This document shows, piece after piece, positions 9,014-17,977 of a DNA stretch of 64,000 nucleotides. The translations under genes and the position numbers were made by a program. Origin of the DNA: SVTX01 sp045585895 (lineage in GTDB: Bacteria; Bacillota; Clostridia; Oscillospirales; CAG-272); assembly GCA_045585895.1 (NCBI GenBank), contig JAZMZI010000011.1, positions 9,230 to 73,229 of the forward strand, given 5' to 3'. How positions within the stretch are numbered: position 1 is the first letter of the stretch; each line of letters begins with the position of its first letter. The notes beneath the pieces were generated by a model. The model saw nothing but the letters and a program-made list of their open reading frames with translations, was not told the DNA's origin and ran no database searches.

Positions 9014-10396
9014 ATGATCGTAAAATTTCCCGAATTTTTAAAATCCCCCCACGCGCTTGCGAAAACGAACAAAGACGAGCCCGTGCTTGTGGCTCTCTCG
9101 GGCGGAGCAGACTCGGTCTCGCTTCTGCACCTGCTCTGCGAATTGCGAAAGGCATCTCATTTTCCGCTATATGCGGCTCACGTGAATCACGGAATAAGAA
9201 CCGATGCCTACGGCAACGAAGCGGCGAGAGACGAAGAATTCTGCAAAAAGCTTTGCGAAAGTCTTGAAGTTGAGCTTTTTACGGAGCACATTGACGTCCC
9301 CGCCCTGTCAAAAGACTCGGGCAAAAGCCTTGAAACCGCCGCCCGAGAAGCAAGGTACGCGTTTTTCGCAAAAATAATGCGCGAGAGATCGATAAAGATA
9401 TTGGCAACGGCGCACAACGCCGATGACAATTTTGAGACCCAACTCTTCAACCTCTGCCGAGGCTGCGGCATTGACGGTCTGTGCGGGATCCCGGAAACCC
9501 GTCCCTTCACCGAAGCGGAAGCAACCATCGTAAGACCCATTCTTTCCGCTTCAAAGCGCGATATACTCGACTTTTGTTACTCTTACGGCTTCGATTACGT
9601 TACCGATAGCACCAACCTTACCGACGACTGCACGAGAAACAAATTAAGGCTGAATATAATTCCGCAACTTAAAGAAATATTCGGCTCTCCCGAACGATCA
9701 GGCTCAAGACTTGCCGAATACGCAAAAGAGGATTCGGACTTTATAAGAAGCGAGGCTGAAAAGCTGCTTTTTACCATGGGCGACAAAATCGATTGCGCAA
9801 TTTTGCGCAGAACACATCCATCCATCGCAAAAAGAGTTATCAGAACGGCTTTTGAAAAACATTCGGACGAGGGACTTGAAAGCGTCCACACCGAAAGCAT
9901 GCTAAACTTTGTCTGTGAAGGCAAAAACGGAAGTCTTTCTCTTCCCGATAACACTGTTGCCGTTTTCGAGGACGGATATCTGAGCTTTCGCGCAGAAAGT
10001 GACGAAAAAACCGAAGATATGCCTTATCTTGTTTCTCTTTTCCACGGGATAAACTTTGCAGGCAATAATTTTGCGATATCACTGACAGAATCAGACCGCA
10101 AAACGCTCGAAACTTGCCCCGAGGGATATCGGATCTACGCTTCGGCAAGGATCAAAGCAAAAGGAGAGCTTTCAGCAAGGAACCGCCGCGAGGGAGACAC
10201 CGTCTTATCCAACGGCATGCACAAGAAGCTAAAAAAGCTTATGTGCGACAAAAAGGTGCCGACGCGCGACCGCAACGGCATTCCGCTTATCATTTCGAAC
10301 GACGAAATAATCTACGCTCCACTTTGCGCGGTATCAGATAATGCGTTGAGCGGAGAAAACAAAACCGAATACAAAATCACTGTATATAAAAAATAA
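9014..10396 (+). CDS. tilS: tRNA(Ile)-lysidine synthase TilS
   Basis: TilS attaches lysine to C34 of the CAU-anticodon tRNA-Ile, changing its decoding to AUA. The N-terminal PP-loop ATPase domain carries SGGADS (residues 29-34), HVNHGIR and TAHNADDNFET. The C-terminal TilS domain includes KKLKKLMCDKKVPTRDRNGI. The 460-residue length is typical. ATG at 9014 with GGAG 8 bases upstream, 32 bases after dnaB. The tilS-hpt-ftsH order is classical for Bacillota. Confidence 0.95.
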   Translation: MIVKFPEFLKSPHALAKTNKDEPVLVALSGGADSVSLLHLLCELRKASHFPLYAAHVNHGIRTDAYGNEAARDEEFCKKLCESLEVELFTEHIDVPALSKDSGKSLETAAREARYAFFAKIMRERSIKILATAHNADDNFETQLFNLCRGCGIDGLCGIPETRPFTEAEATIVRPILSASKRDILDFCYSYGFDYVTDSTNLTDDCTRNKLRLNIIPQLKEIFGSPERSGSRLAEYAKEDSDFIRSEAEKLLFTMGDKIDCAILRRTHPSIAKRVIRTAFEKHSDEGLESVHTESMLNFVCEGKNGSLSLPDNTVAVFEDGYLSFRAESDEKTEDMPYLVSLFHGINFAGNNFAISLTESDRKTLETCPEGYRIYASARIKAKGELSARNRREGDTVLSNGMHKKLKKLMCDKKVPTRDRNGIPLIISNDEIIYAPLCAVSDNALSGENKTEYKITVYKK

Positions 10397-10428
10397 TTGT
10401 GCCGCACTGCGGCGGAACGGAGACAATA

Positions 10429-10977
10429 ATGCTTCAGGATATTGAAAGAATACTTGTTAATCGAGTTGAGCTTGACGAAATAACCACAAGTCTTGCAAAG
10501 CAGATAACCAAAGACTACAAAGGCTCTAAAAAGCCCCTCATCGTAATAACCATCCTTAAGGGTTCTATGCTTTTTGCATCTGATCTTATGAAAAAGATCG
10601 AGCTTCCCTTGGAGCTTGAATTTATGAAGGTGTCCTCCTACGGCGCGGGCACCAAGAACTCGGGCGAGATCAAAATACATCTCGACCTTATGAGAGAAAA
10701 TCTCGAGCAGTACGATCTGCTTATAATCGAGGATATAGTTGACAGCGGACGCACGCTTTCGCGACTTACTCAGCTCCTCAAAAACAGAAACGCAAACAGC
10801 GTCAAGACCTGTACCCTTCTCGACAAGCCCTCCCGCCGAGAGGTCGAATTCGTACCCGATTACTGCGGACGCCAAATAGAAGATGAATTCGTGGTTGGCT
10901 ACGGACTTGACTACGACGAAAAATACAGAAATCTCCCATACGTGGGAATACTTAAAAGAAGCGTTTACGAAAAATAA
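10429..10977 (+). CDS. hpt: Hypoxanthine (guanine) phosphoribosyltransferase
   Basis: Purine-salvage enzyme, about 182 residues, that makes IMP/GMP from the base and PRPP. The PRPP-binding loop EDIVDSGRT lies at residues 101-109, with the upstream ILKGS loop and the characteristic KVSSYG. The ATG at 10429, preceded by CGGAGA, is preferred over the in-frame GTG at 10399, which would place the start 2 bases after the tilS stop. It lies between tilS and ftsH as expected. Confidence 0.94.
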   Translation: MLQDIERILVNRVELDEITTSLAKQITKDYKGSKKPLIVITILKGSMLFASDLMKKIELPLELEFMKVSSYGAGTKNSGEIKIHLDLMRENLEQYDLLIIEDIVDSGRTLSRLTQLLKNRNANSVKTCTLLDKPSRREVEFVPDYCGRQIEDEFVVGYGLDYDEKYRNLPYVGILKRSVYEK

Positions 10978-11053
10978 TTTTCGCAAACCCTCACATTACC
11001 GTAACATAGAGTTAACATACGGGTGATATACTTTACTGAATGAAAATTTTATT

Positions 11054-11092
11054 CTCAAATCACATTGAACTATGCGATTTGAGGCATATAAT
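11054..11092 (+). promoter_or_regulatory. Putative ftsH promoter with overlapping inverted repeat
   Basis: TTGAAC (11065-11070), a 16-base spacer and TATAAT (11087-11092) lie 40 bases before ftsH. A perfect 8-base inverted repeat, CTCAAATC (11054-11061) and GATTTGAG (11076-11083), brackets the -35 box, a placement typical of a repressor operator. It does not match the CIRCE or CtsR consensus. Confidence 0.5.
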
Positions 11093-11131
11093 ATAAAAGA
11101 CTATCCCAAAGCAACATAAACGGAGGACTAA

Positions 11132-13285
11132 ATGAAGAAAAACGTAAAACAGATACTTTTTTACGTCGCACTTATCGCGGTGGTCATCATCGTGTGCGTT
11201 CTGCTTTTCCAGAAAAGTGACGGCGCAGAAATGAAATATTCCGACGTGGTCGAGGCGTTCAAGACCGAGCAGGTCGAAAGCTTCGAAATGGGTAACAACA
11301 ACGTTCTGAAGCTTATTTTCAAGGACGGCGCTCCCATGGCAGAGGAATTCGGTGCAAAAAATAAAGACGGTAAATATACCGCAAGCTACAAGGTCTCAAG
11401 CATAGGCATCTTCCACGCAGACCTTGGCGACGATATAGAGAAACAGATCGAGGAAGGAAAGCTCGTGGGCGAATACGTGCCCCCCGCAGAATACTCGGCT
11501 TGGCTCTCGTATATTCCGATCATTCTCGTCGTGGTGGCACTTATCGTAATGTATATCATTATGACACGCTCCATCAGCAACGGCGGCCCCGGCAAGATGA
11601 ACAATTTCGCAAAATCCCGCGCAAAGATGGCTACCCCCTCCGACAAAGATAAGGTCACCTTCAAGGACGTAGCGGGCGCAGACGAGGAAAAGGAAGAGCT
11701 TGAAGAAGTAGTCGAATTCCTTAAAGACCCCTCCAAGTTCGCAAAGCTTGGTGCAAAGATTCCCCATGGCGTTCTGCTCATGGGCCCTCCCGGTACGGGT
11801 AAGACCCTGCTTGCAAAGGCAGTGGCGGGAGAAGCGGGTGTTCCCTTCTTCTCTATCTCGGGTTCCGATTTCGTTGAAATGTACGTCGGCGTCGGCGCGT
11901 CGAGAGTGCGTGACCTCTTCGACACCGCGAGAAAAGCTCCCGCATCTATCGTATTCATCGACGAGATCGACGCAGTGGGGCGTCACAGAGGCGCAGGTCT
12001 CGGAGGCGGTCACGACGAGAGAGAGCAGACTCTGAACCAGCTTCTCGTTGAAATGGACGGTTTCGGCTCTCACGACGGAATAATCGTTATCGCGGCAACT
12101 AACCGCCCCGACATCCTTGACCCCGCGCTTCTCCGTCCCGGTCGTTTCGATAGACAGATAACCGTAAACTATCCCGACATCAACGGAAGAATCGAAATAC
12201 TCAAGGTTCACTCCAGAAACAAACCCCTTGAAGGCTCGGTAGACCTTAAGGAGGTCGCAAGAATGACCGTAGGCTTTACGGGCGCAGACCTTGCAAACCT
12301 TCTTAACGAGGCGGCGCTTCTCGCCACCAGAAGAAACAAGAGCCTTATCGGTATGGACGATATCGCAGACGCGTTCATCAGAGTTATCGCAGGTCCCAAG
12401 AAGAAGTCCAGAGTTATGAAGGACGAAGAAAAGCGCAACACCGCTTATCACGAGGCTGGTCACGCTATGATAGCTTACCATCTTGGTCTCGACCCCGTTC
12501 AGCAGATATCCATTATCCCTTCGGGACGCGCGCTCGGTTATACCCTTAATCCTCCTACCGAAGATAAGTACAGCGTATATAAGAGCGAGCTTAAGAAGCA
12601 GATATCCATGCTTCTCGGCGGCAGAGCCGCGGAGGAGATCGTTAACGGCGATGTCAGCGGCGGCGCGTCCAACGATATAGAGAGAGCGACCAAGACCGCA
12701 AAGAATATGGTAACGAGACTCGGTATGTCCGATATTCTCGGTCCCCGTTGCTTCGGCAACGATCAGGGCGAGGTATTCCTCGGCAGAGACTTCTCCTCCT
12801 CTCAGGATTATTCCGAGGAGGTTGCGGCTAAGATCGACAGTGAGATCCACGCAATCATCAGTGAGGCATATAACAAGGCAAAAGATATCCTTACGGGCGA
12901 CATCGCCAAGCTCCACTTTATCGCAGAGTACCTCGTTAAGCACGAGATCATGGACGGCGATCAGTTCAAGGCTGTAATGGAAAGCGCAGAGCCTTCTATG
13001 GAAGAGATCGAGGCTATTGCCGAGGCAAAGAAGCAGAAGAGCCTCGAGGATAATAAGAACCGCGAGATCGAAATTGCCGAAAAGGAAAAAGCCGAAGCAG
13101 AAGCTAAGGCGAAAGCCGAAGCCGAAGCTAACGCAAACGGCGAGAGTGCCGAGGCAGAAGCAGAGGCAGAAGCAGAGGTAGAAGCAGAAGCAGAGACCGA
13201 AGAGCTTAAAACCGAAGCAGTAGACGGCGAGACCGAAGAAACTGCCGAAACGAATGACGAAAGCTCCGACGGCGAAAACGAATAA
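11132..13285 (+). CDS. ftsH: ATP-dependent zinc metalloprotease FtsH
   Basis: Membrane-bound AAA+ protease for quality control and regulated proteolysis, 717 residues. An N-terminal transmembrane helix (about 7-25), an extracytoplasmic domain and a second helix (about 128-146) come first. The AAA domain has Walker A GPPGTGKT (from residue 218), Walker B IVFIDEIDAVG and the SRH ATNRPDILDPALLRPGRFDR. The zinc site HEAGH begins at residue 440. The last ~70 residues are an unusual low-complexity acidic tail of Glu/Ala repeats, which extends the protein beyond the usual length. It is the last gene of its cluster and is followed by a terminator. Confidence 0.97.
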   Translation: MKKNVKQILFYVALIAVVIIVCVLLFQKSDGAEMKYSDVVEAFKTEQVESFEMGNNNVLKLIFKDGAPMAEEFGAKNKDGKYTASYKVSSIGIFHADLGDDIEKQIEEGKLVGEYVPPAEYSAWLSYIPIILVVVALIVMYIIMTRSISNGGPGKMNNFAKSRAKMATPSDKDKVTFKDVAGADEEKEELEEVVEFLKDPSKFAKLGAKIPHGVLLMGPPGTGKTLLAKAVAGEAGVPFFSISGSDFVEMYVGVGASRVRDLFDTARKAPASIVFIDEIDAVGRHRGAGLGGGHDEREQTLNQLLVEMDGFGSHDGIIVIAATNRPDILDPALLRPGRFDRQITVNYPDINGRIEILKVHSRNKPLEGSVDLKEVARMTVGFTGADLANLLNEAALLATRRNKSLIGMDDIADAFIRVIAGPKKKSRVMKDEEKRNTAYHEAGHAMIAYHLGLDPVQQISIIPSGRALGYTLNPPTEDKYSVYKSELKKQISMLLGGRAAEEIVNGDVSGGASNDIERATKTAKNMVTRLGMSDILGPRCFGNDQGEVFLGRDFSSSQDYSEEVAAKIDSEIHAIISEAYNKAKDILTGDIAKLHFIAEYLVKHEIMDGDQFKAVMESAEPSMEEIEAIAEAKKQKSLEDNKNREIEIAEKEKAEAEAKAKAEAEANANGESAEAEAEAEAEVEAEAETEELKTEAVDGETEETAETNDESSDGENE

Positions 13286-13294
13286 TATCTAACA

Positions 13295-13328
13295 CAAAAA
13301 GCCTATCGCACTCGGTAGGCTTTTTTGT
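13295..13328 (+). terminator. Rho-independent terminator after ftsH
   Basis: Stem AAAAAGCCTATCG / CGGTAGGCTTTTTT with a 4-base loop and a T-run, 10 bases after the ftsH stop. Confidence 0.85.
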
Positions 13329-13498
13329 TTTATAATTATAATTTTTTTTTGGGGGTAGCGGTGCGCTTGAGACGAACATTGTCGTAGGGCGGGGGCTTGC
13401 TCCCGACGTTATATTGGTTTTAAATCCTTCGTTCACGGGAAGCAGCGCGAGGGTCTTGAATGATACCACGGTGTGGTGTCAGACCTGCGCATAACTAT
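13329..13498. other. Non-coding extragenic stretch with short palindromes
   Basis: No convincing gene. It holds GC-rich inverted segments such as GGGCGGGGGCTTGCTCCCGA near 13387 and the hairpin GATACCAC / GTGGTGTC near 13462. Such extragenic palindromic fragments are often repeated in Clostridia genomes; only one copy lies in this window. Confidence 0.35.
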
Positions 13499-13535
13499 CC
13501 CCGACGTCGGTCAAGTTGATCGGCGTCGGGGTTTT
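13499..13535 (+). terminator. Palindromic terminator-like element, copy 1
   Basis: CCCCGACG ... CGTCGGGG with a partly paired interior (GTCGGTCAAGTTGATCGG) and TTTTGTT after it. A near-identical copy lies at 34708-34745, so it is a repeated element. It separates the ftsH region from the convergent minus-strand gene that ends at 13561. Confidence 0.6.
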
Positions 13536-13560
13536 GTTACGCAAAAATTACTATTTAATT

Positions 13561-14328
13561 TTACTTTCCGAGATACTCTTCAAGTGTAATTCCCTTTTCG
13601 TGCATCTCGGTTGCGGCGGCGACACCGACGAAGCGGTAGTGCCACGACTCGTAGGCATAGCCCGTAACGTCGGTCTTATCCTCGGGATAGCGGAGGATGA
13701 AGCCGAATTTATGGGCGTTTTCGCAGAGCCACTCGTAAGCCTCGGTCTCGGCAAAGCCCTTGTCGGTATCCGAATAATCGGTCTCGCTTCCATAATTTAC
13801 AAGATCAAGCATTTCGTTGGTGATAAGGTCAACGCAAAGTCCCGTGTGGTGCTCGCTCTTGCCCGGCTCTGCGGAATAAGAAAGCACGTATTCCTTGACC
13901 TTATTGTCGCTCCAAGTGGGGTGCTTGAGCTTTTCTTCTACCAGATATCCCTCGAAAAGGGTTTTCTGCCTCTGGTAGCTGCGGTATCCGCTTGTGATAG
14001 AAACGTTCTTGATCCCGCAGGCTCTCATTTCCTTTATAAGCGCCTCGGCCGCCGCTGCCGCGTCCTTTTGAAGTGAAATATCCTTGCCGTTCGTGGTATA
14101 TTCTCCGTCAACGTCGATCAGATCGTCGGGCTTATAGTCGGAATCTACGGGATTTTCCTTGTTGACAAGCTCCAAAAACTTTTTGTCCTTGGTGTTAAGC
14201 ACCTTCTCAACCTCCTTTATGTCGGTCTTATAATCAAAATCTTTGGTAGACGCTCCCGCGCAGGACGAAAGGAGCAGAACTCCCAAAACAGCCAGCGCGC
14301 CTATTTTTACAAATCCGTTTATTTTCAT
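13561..14328 (-). CDS. D-alanyl-D-alanine carboxypeptidase, VanY/M15B family lipoprotein
   Basis: Extracellular zinc peptidase that trims the terminal D-Ala of peptidoglycan stem peptides, 255 residues. A lipoprotein signal peptide ends at LLLSSC (lipidated Cys23). The M15B domain shows ITSGYRSYQRQKTLFEGYL, the zinc motif SEHHTGLCVDL, and a C-terminal WHYRFVG with the third zinc ligand. The start overlaps the stop of the upstream methyltransferase by 4 bases (ATGA), so the two are co-translated. Confidence 0.9.
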   Translation of the reverse strand: MKINGFVKIGALAVLGVLLLSSCAGASTKDFDYKTDIKEVEKVLNTKDKKFLELVNKENPVDSDYKPDDLIDVDGEYTTNGKDISLQKDAAAAAEALIKEMRACGIKNVSITSGYRSYQRQKTLFEGYLVEEKLKHPTWSDNKVKEYVLSYSAEPGKSEHHTGLCVDLITNEMLDLVNYGSETDYSDTDKGFAETEAYEWLCENAHKFGFILRYPEDKTDVTGYAYESWHYRFVGVAAATEMHEKGITLEEYLGK

Positions 14329-14897
14329 TTTTCCTCCCTGCGATCGGCCTTGGTCTCGACCATAAAGAAATAGGGCGAGGTGGCGCTGTTGATTATCTTT
14401 ACCTTGGTCACGCAGACCTTGAAGCGGCTCAGTCCTTCGAAATATTCTTCAAGCATCTTTCCTTCCAGATCTCCCTCGGGGTGACCCGGATAGACCGCGA
14501 TATTAAGTATGGCGTCCTTATCGAGAAGCTCGATCGCCGCCTCCACCGCGGGCATAGTGGTCTCGCGCATAGTGGTTATGGTCTTATCTCCGCCGGGGAG
14601 CCAGCCAAGATTGAACATTCCCGCCTTTATAGGCTCCTTGACGTAGTTTTTTACGTTGTGGTGGGAGTCGCAGATAAGGGTGTAGTTATCGGGACAGCCC
14701 GCCGCTTTGAGATTTTTTGCGGTAGAGTCCACCGCCGACTGCTGGATATCAAAGGCATAAACGTGTCCCTTTTCGCCAACGGTCTTGGACAAAAACTCGG
14801 TATCGTGACCGTTGCCCATGGTAAAGTCCACGCAAACGTCACCCTCTTTAAGGTGAGTCAGAATGAACTGCTTATGTAAATCGAGAAGATCTATCAT
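14325..14897 (-). CDS. SAM-dependent methyltransferase, YtqB/MnmM-like (tRNA modification)
   Basis: A 190-residue class I methyltransferase of the 'putative rRNA methylase' family (PF06962). It has the SAM-binding motif VDFTMGNGHDTEFLS and then VYAFDIQQSAVDST. The C-terminal NLGWLPGGDK and YPGHPEGD motifs are typical of YtqB. Bacillus and Staphylococcus YtqB (MnmM) methylates the wobble 5-aminomethyl-2-thiouridine of tRNA; the same role here is by family and is likely but unproven. It sits in a three-gene minus-strand unit with a DUF6062 gene and a VanY-type peptidase. Confidence 0.8.
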   Translation of the reverse strand: MIDLLDLHKQFILTHLKEGDVCVDFTMGNGHDTEFLSKTVGEKGHVYAFDIQQSAVDSTAKNLKAAGCPDNYTLICDSHHNVKNYVKEPIKAGMFNLGWLPGGDKTITTMRETTMPAVEAAIELLDKDAILNIAVYPGHPEGDLEGKMLEEYFEGLSRFKVCVTKVKIINSATSPYFFMVETKADRREEK

Positions 14898-14930
14898 TTT
14901 TATTATATGCGCCTTACTTGGCTGCCTTTC

Positions 14931-15638
14931 TTATTTTTGGGTTTTGTGAAGATCGGAGCGAAGGAATTTTACAGAGCGCTCCACCGAATCCTTGGAATTA
15001 TACCAAGGCTCGTCTCCGTATCTGTAATCGAATTTCTTGCAGAACCAGCTCACGTCCTCTTTAAGCTCCTCAAGATATCTTTCCTCTATCCCCTCGACCT
15101 GCTTCATAAACTCGGGGATCTTCTTTTTTGGGAGCTTGCTCTGTCCGTACTGCAAGAACTTTCTGTAGTGAGGCAGACAGAAATAGGGCTGCGCGTCAAG
15201 CTTTTTTGAAAAATCGGGATCGGTATTCCAAAGCAGGACCGCGGTCTCCACCATATGCTCGAAATTGAAGGCTATACGGTCGCAGACGTAGCAGGAGTTT
15301 TCAAGCGCGCCTATGCGCTTTATGGGTTTATCCCCCTTACCTCCGCCAAGTCCTCCGTCACGAAGCTCCTTTTTTAGCTGTTCCAAATGGCTTTCAAGGG
15401 TCAGCGCCATCTGGAGCTTTTTCGATCTTCCCAGCATCATGTCGTAATGAGTGCGGCAGAATCCCGTCTCGTTGGTTCGTATTCTTATATCTGGCTCCAT
15501 CATCGACGCGCCGAGAATGAGATCGAGCTCGTCGTTTTCAAGCTTATTGTAAAGGGCGCAGAAGGGACAGCCGCAGCTTTTGTCGGCGGCGGAGGCTTCA
15601 AACGCCTCGTTTACGGGTATGGTATAGATCTGTTCCAT
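14931..15638 (-). CDS. DUF6062 family cysteine-rich protein
   Basis: 235 residues, soluble, with no signal peptide. Several Cys motifs suggest metal binding: GCPFC near residue 24, C-x-x-H (FCRTHYD) near 61, SCYVCDR near 118 and CLPHYRKF near 153. This pattern matches the DUF6062 family common in Clostridia; no function is known. It is the first gene of the minus-strand unit with the YtqB-like methylase 33 bases downstream. Confidence 0.7.
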   Translation of the reverse strand: MEQIYTIPVNEAFEASAADKSCGCPFCALYNKLENDELDLILGASMMEPDIRIRTNETGFCRTHYDMMLGRSKKLQMALTLESHLEQLKKELRDGGLGGGKGDKPIKRIGALENSCYVCDRIAFNFEHMVETAVLLWNTDPDFSKKLDAQPYFCLPHYRKFLQYGQSKLPKKKIPEFMKQVEGIEERYLEELKEDVSWFCKKFDYRYGDEPWYNSKDSVERSVKFLRSDLHKTQK

Positions 15639-15678
15639 ATTTATCCTTTCACAAAGCAGAAATTGTTACAAAATTCTA

Positions 15679-15707
15679 TTGAAATCGTGCAAATTTACTG
15701 TTATAAT
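15679..15707 (+). promoter_or_regulatory. Promoter of the OGG-type glycosylase gene
   Basis: TTGAAA (15679-15684), a 17-base spacer and TATAAT (15702-15707), 70 bases before the ATG at 15778. Confidence 0.65.
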
Positions 15708-15777
15708 TATAATATATTATTTTATCATAATTCACGCATTTTTTCAAGTGCAATTTTCAGAAATACGGAGAATTTTT

Positions 15778-16710
15778 ATGCTGCTTGCTGAAAAAGTTCA
15801 AGAATTAAATATCGGTGAGCTTTCCTTTGTGAAAATAGAGGGTGTGGAGCGCTTTGACGTGCGAAAGGTCTTTGACTGCGGTCAGTGCTTTCGCTTCGAC
15901 CCCGTTTCAGACTCCGTCCACCAAGCAGAGTTTGCGGGATGCGCCCACGGGCACTATATTTCGGTAGCGCAGGACGGCGACACGCTTTACATATACAACG
16001 CGACCATTGAAGAATACGAAACGCTCTGGAAAGAATTTTTAGGCCTTGACCGCGATTACGGTGAAATAAACCGTGATATTCTCTCGCTTTCGGGCAACCC
16101 CGCTCTCCGAGAGGCGGTTGAAAGATCAAACGGCATAAGAATTTTAAAGCAAGACGAGTGGGAGGCAATCTGCTCCTTTATAATCTCTCAAAACAACAAT
16201 ATTCCGAGGATAAAAAAGCTGGTGGCGGCGGTCTCGGCGGCTTGCGGCGAGGAGATCGACGTATCCCTCATGAACGGTCATATTGCCGACGCGCACAGCG
16301 ATCAAAAAGGACACTTTTACTCCTTCCCAACTCCCGAAAACATCCTTGCGCTTGGCATTTCCGGACTTTCGGAGCTTAAAACGGGTTTCCGCGCAAAATA
16401 CATATACGACGCGGCTGAAAAAATGTCGGGAGGCGAGATCGACTTTGAGTTTTTGAAGGGCGCGCCTACCGACGAATGCGTAAAGCATCTTTGCTCTGTC
16501 AAAGGAATCGGGCCCAAGGTCGCTTCCTGCGCCCTGCTTTTCGGATTTGCCAAGCTCGACGCATTTCCCATTGACGTTTGGATAAAAAAAGTAATGGCAA
16601 AATATTTCGATAAGGATTTTGACCCCACCGACCTCGGTCGTTTTGCGGGAATCGCCCAGCAGTATCTTTTCTACTACGAAAGGTATTTGCAGAGCAAAAA
16701 CGGAGATTGA
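15778..16710 (+). CDS. 8-oxoguanine DNA glycosylase / AP lyase (OGG1-type)
   Basis: Base-excision repair enzyme, 310 residues. The N-terminal TBP-like OGG domain has the typical VFDCGQCFRF. The helix-hairpin-helix-GPD domain reads LCSVKGIGPKVASCALLFG and then AFPIDVWIKK. The Lys in CVKHLCSVKG lines up with the catalytic Lys249 of human OGG1, and the Asp in FPIDVW with Asp268, so a bifunctional glycosylase/lyase is expected. The ATG at 15778 has GGAG 7 bases upstream; the reading frame extends further upstream but only through the promoter. Confidence 0.9.
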   Translation: MLLAEKVQELNIGELSFVKIEGVERFDVRKVFDCGQCFRFDPVSDSVHQAEFAGCAHGHYISVAQDGDTLYIYNATIEEYETLWKEFLGLDRDYGEINRDILSLSGNPALREAVERSNGIRILKQDEWEAICSFIISQNNNIPRIKKLVAAVSAACGEEIDVSLMNGHIADAHSDQKGHFYSFPTPENILALGISGLSELKTGFRAKYIYDAAEKMSGGEIDFEFLKGAPTDECVKHLCSVKGIGPKVASCALLFGFAKLDAFPIDVWIKKVMAKYFDKDFDPTDLGRFAGIAQQYLFYYERYLQSKNGD

Positions 16711-16713
16711 CAT

Positions 16714-17211
16714 ATGAACATTGAAGAAAAGATCGAATATTTAAGAAAAAAGCACCCCGCTTTCGGGCGCAAGGTGCTCTACGACGCAGACCGTCACGGT
16801 AACGAATTCTGCGAGATGGTATATCCCAACGAAAATAATCCCTCCATACCCATCACCGTAAGCGTGAGTGACGACGGATGCCTCGTTTCCGTGGGACAGA
16901 TAAGCAACGTTACGGGCAGTCGCCCTATAACCGTGGAGCAAGCTGCATCTGCCATCGACGACGTAGTGAACGACAGAATAGTTTTCGTTCTCGGCTTCAA
17001 GGGTGACGACGACGTAGGCTCGGGAGCGCCCTTTCTCACCGATATATACCCCGTCACGGGCGACGTGGACGACAGAAGCGCCGAGCTTGAAGCCTTCATT
17101 TCAAAAATAAGCACTCCCGTTACGGGCTTCAAAAGAAAGATGACCCGTCTCAAAGGACGATTTCTGATCTTTAATTTTTCGGGAAACACGCAAAAAGAGA
17201 TATTCAGATAA
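16714..17211 (+). CDS. Conserved hypothetical protein
   Basis: 165 residues, soluble, starting MNIEEKIEYLRKKHPAFGRK. No domain is recognised. It is mixed alpha/beta with a Lys/Arg-rich C-terminus (KRKMTRLKGRF). It starts 4 bases after the glycosylase stop, so it is in the same transcript, and it ends at a strong terminator. Coding is supported by position and codon use. Confidence 0.7.
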   Translation: MNIEEKIEYLRKKHPAFGRKVLYDADRHGNEFCEMVYPNENNPSIPITVSVSDDGCLVSVGQISNVTGSRPITVEQAASAIDDVVNDRIVFVLGFKGDDDVGSGAPFLTDIYPVTGDVDDRSAELEAFISKISTPVTGFKRKMTRLKGRFLIFNFSGNTQKEIFR

Positions 17212-17253
17212 AAGACGGCAGACTCAACCAAAAATTTGAGTCTGCCGTTTTTG
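17212..17253. terminator. Bidirectional terminator
   Basis: A 14-base stem, GACGGCAGACTCAA / TTGAGTCTGCCGTT, flanked by A and T runs. It serves the plus-strand 16714 gene and the convergent phosphatase. Confidence 0.9.
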
Positions 17254-17257
17254 TCGG

Positions 17258-17899
17258 TTATACGTTTTTGGGGAGAAACGTGCTTAAGTCGCCAAGATGG
17301 TCGATGTGACCGGTATAAACTGCGGTAAATCTACCGTTTTCGTATTCAAAAAGGCTGATGGAGGCATTGGGCATCCAACCAAGTCTCGACATATCCTCTG
17401 CCCTTCCGCCTTCCGCGGCGGTACAGACCGAACGGATCGGCGTCGCGTGGGTGGCAATACAGATAGTTTTGCCATCGTTTTCCGCGGCTATCTCTCCGAG
17501 AGTGGCGATTACTCTTTCAAAAAGCTCCGCAACGCTCTCGCCGCCCGTGGGACGCGCTCTGCCGACGTCGGTCTTCCACAGCACGCCGAAGTCATGGGGA
17601 TATTCCTCGTTAAGCTCCTCAAAGGTCCTTCCCTCCCACTCGCCCGCAAATATCTCTCGAAGACCTTCGTGAGGAATTATGGGGAGACCGTGAGCCCTTG
17701 CCACGGGAACTGCGGTGTCGTAGGCGCGCTTGAGATCACTGGCGTATATCGCGTCTATTTTTTCATTTTTCAAAGCCTCGGCGCACTTCTCCGCCTGTAT
17801 CTTACCGAGATCCGACAGAGCAAAATCGGAATGTCCCGCAAAGCGGTGCTCTTTGTTTGCCTCGCTGAAGCCGTGGCGTATCATAATAAATCTTGTCAT
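17258..17899 (-). CDS. Histidine phosphatase family protein (phosphoglycerate mutase-like)
   Basis: 213 residues from the ATG at 17899 (MTRFIMIRHGFSEAN), preceded by AAAGGAAAG. The phosphohistidine motif is IRHG (residues 6-9); the second catalytic His lies in CIATHATPIR, and the catalytic Glu region is LREIFAGEWEG. This is the branch that includes GpmB, CobC and related small-molecule phosphatases. The substrate cannot be told, and the neighbours give no help. Confidence 0.85.
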   Translation of the reverse strand: MTRFIMIRHGFSEANKEHRFAGHSDFALSDLGKIQAEKCAEALKNEKIDAIYASDLKRAYDTAVPVARAHGLPIIPHEGLREIFAGEWEGRTFEELNEEYPHDFGVLWKTDVGRARPTGGESVAELFERVIATLGEIAAENDGKTICIATHATPIRSVCTAAEGGRAEDMSRLGWMPNASISLFEYENGRFTAVYTGHIDHLGDLSTFLPKNV

Positions 17900-17977
17900 T
17901 TGTAAATCTTTCCTTTTTTCACCCAACCTTTAAGCGACTTATACCGTCTGATAATTAAAGGCTGTAAAAATTCTCTC

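Noticed and set aside
11396..12943. Long minus-strand open frame opposite ftsH
   Set aside because: It is the complement of the conserved FtsH AAA and protease domains and has no ribosome site.
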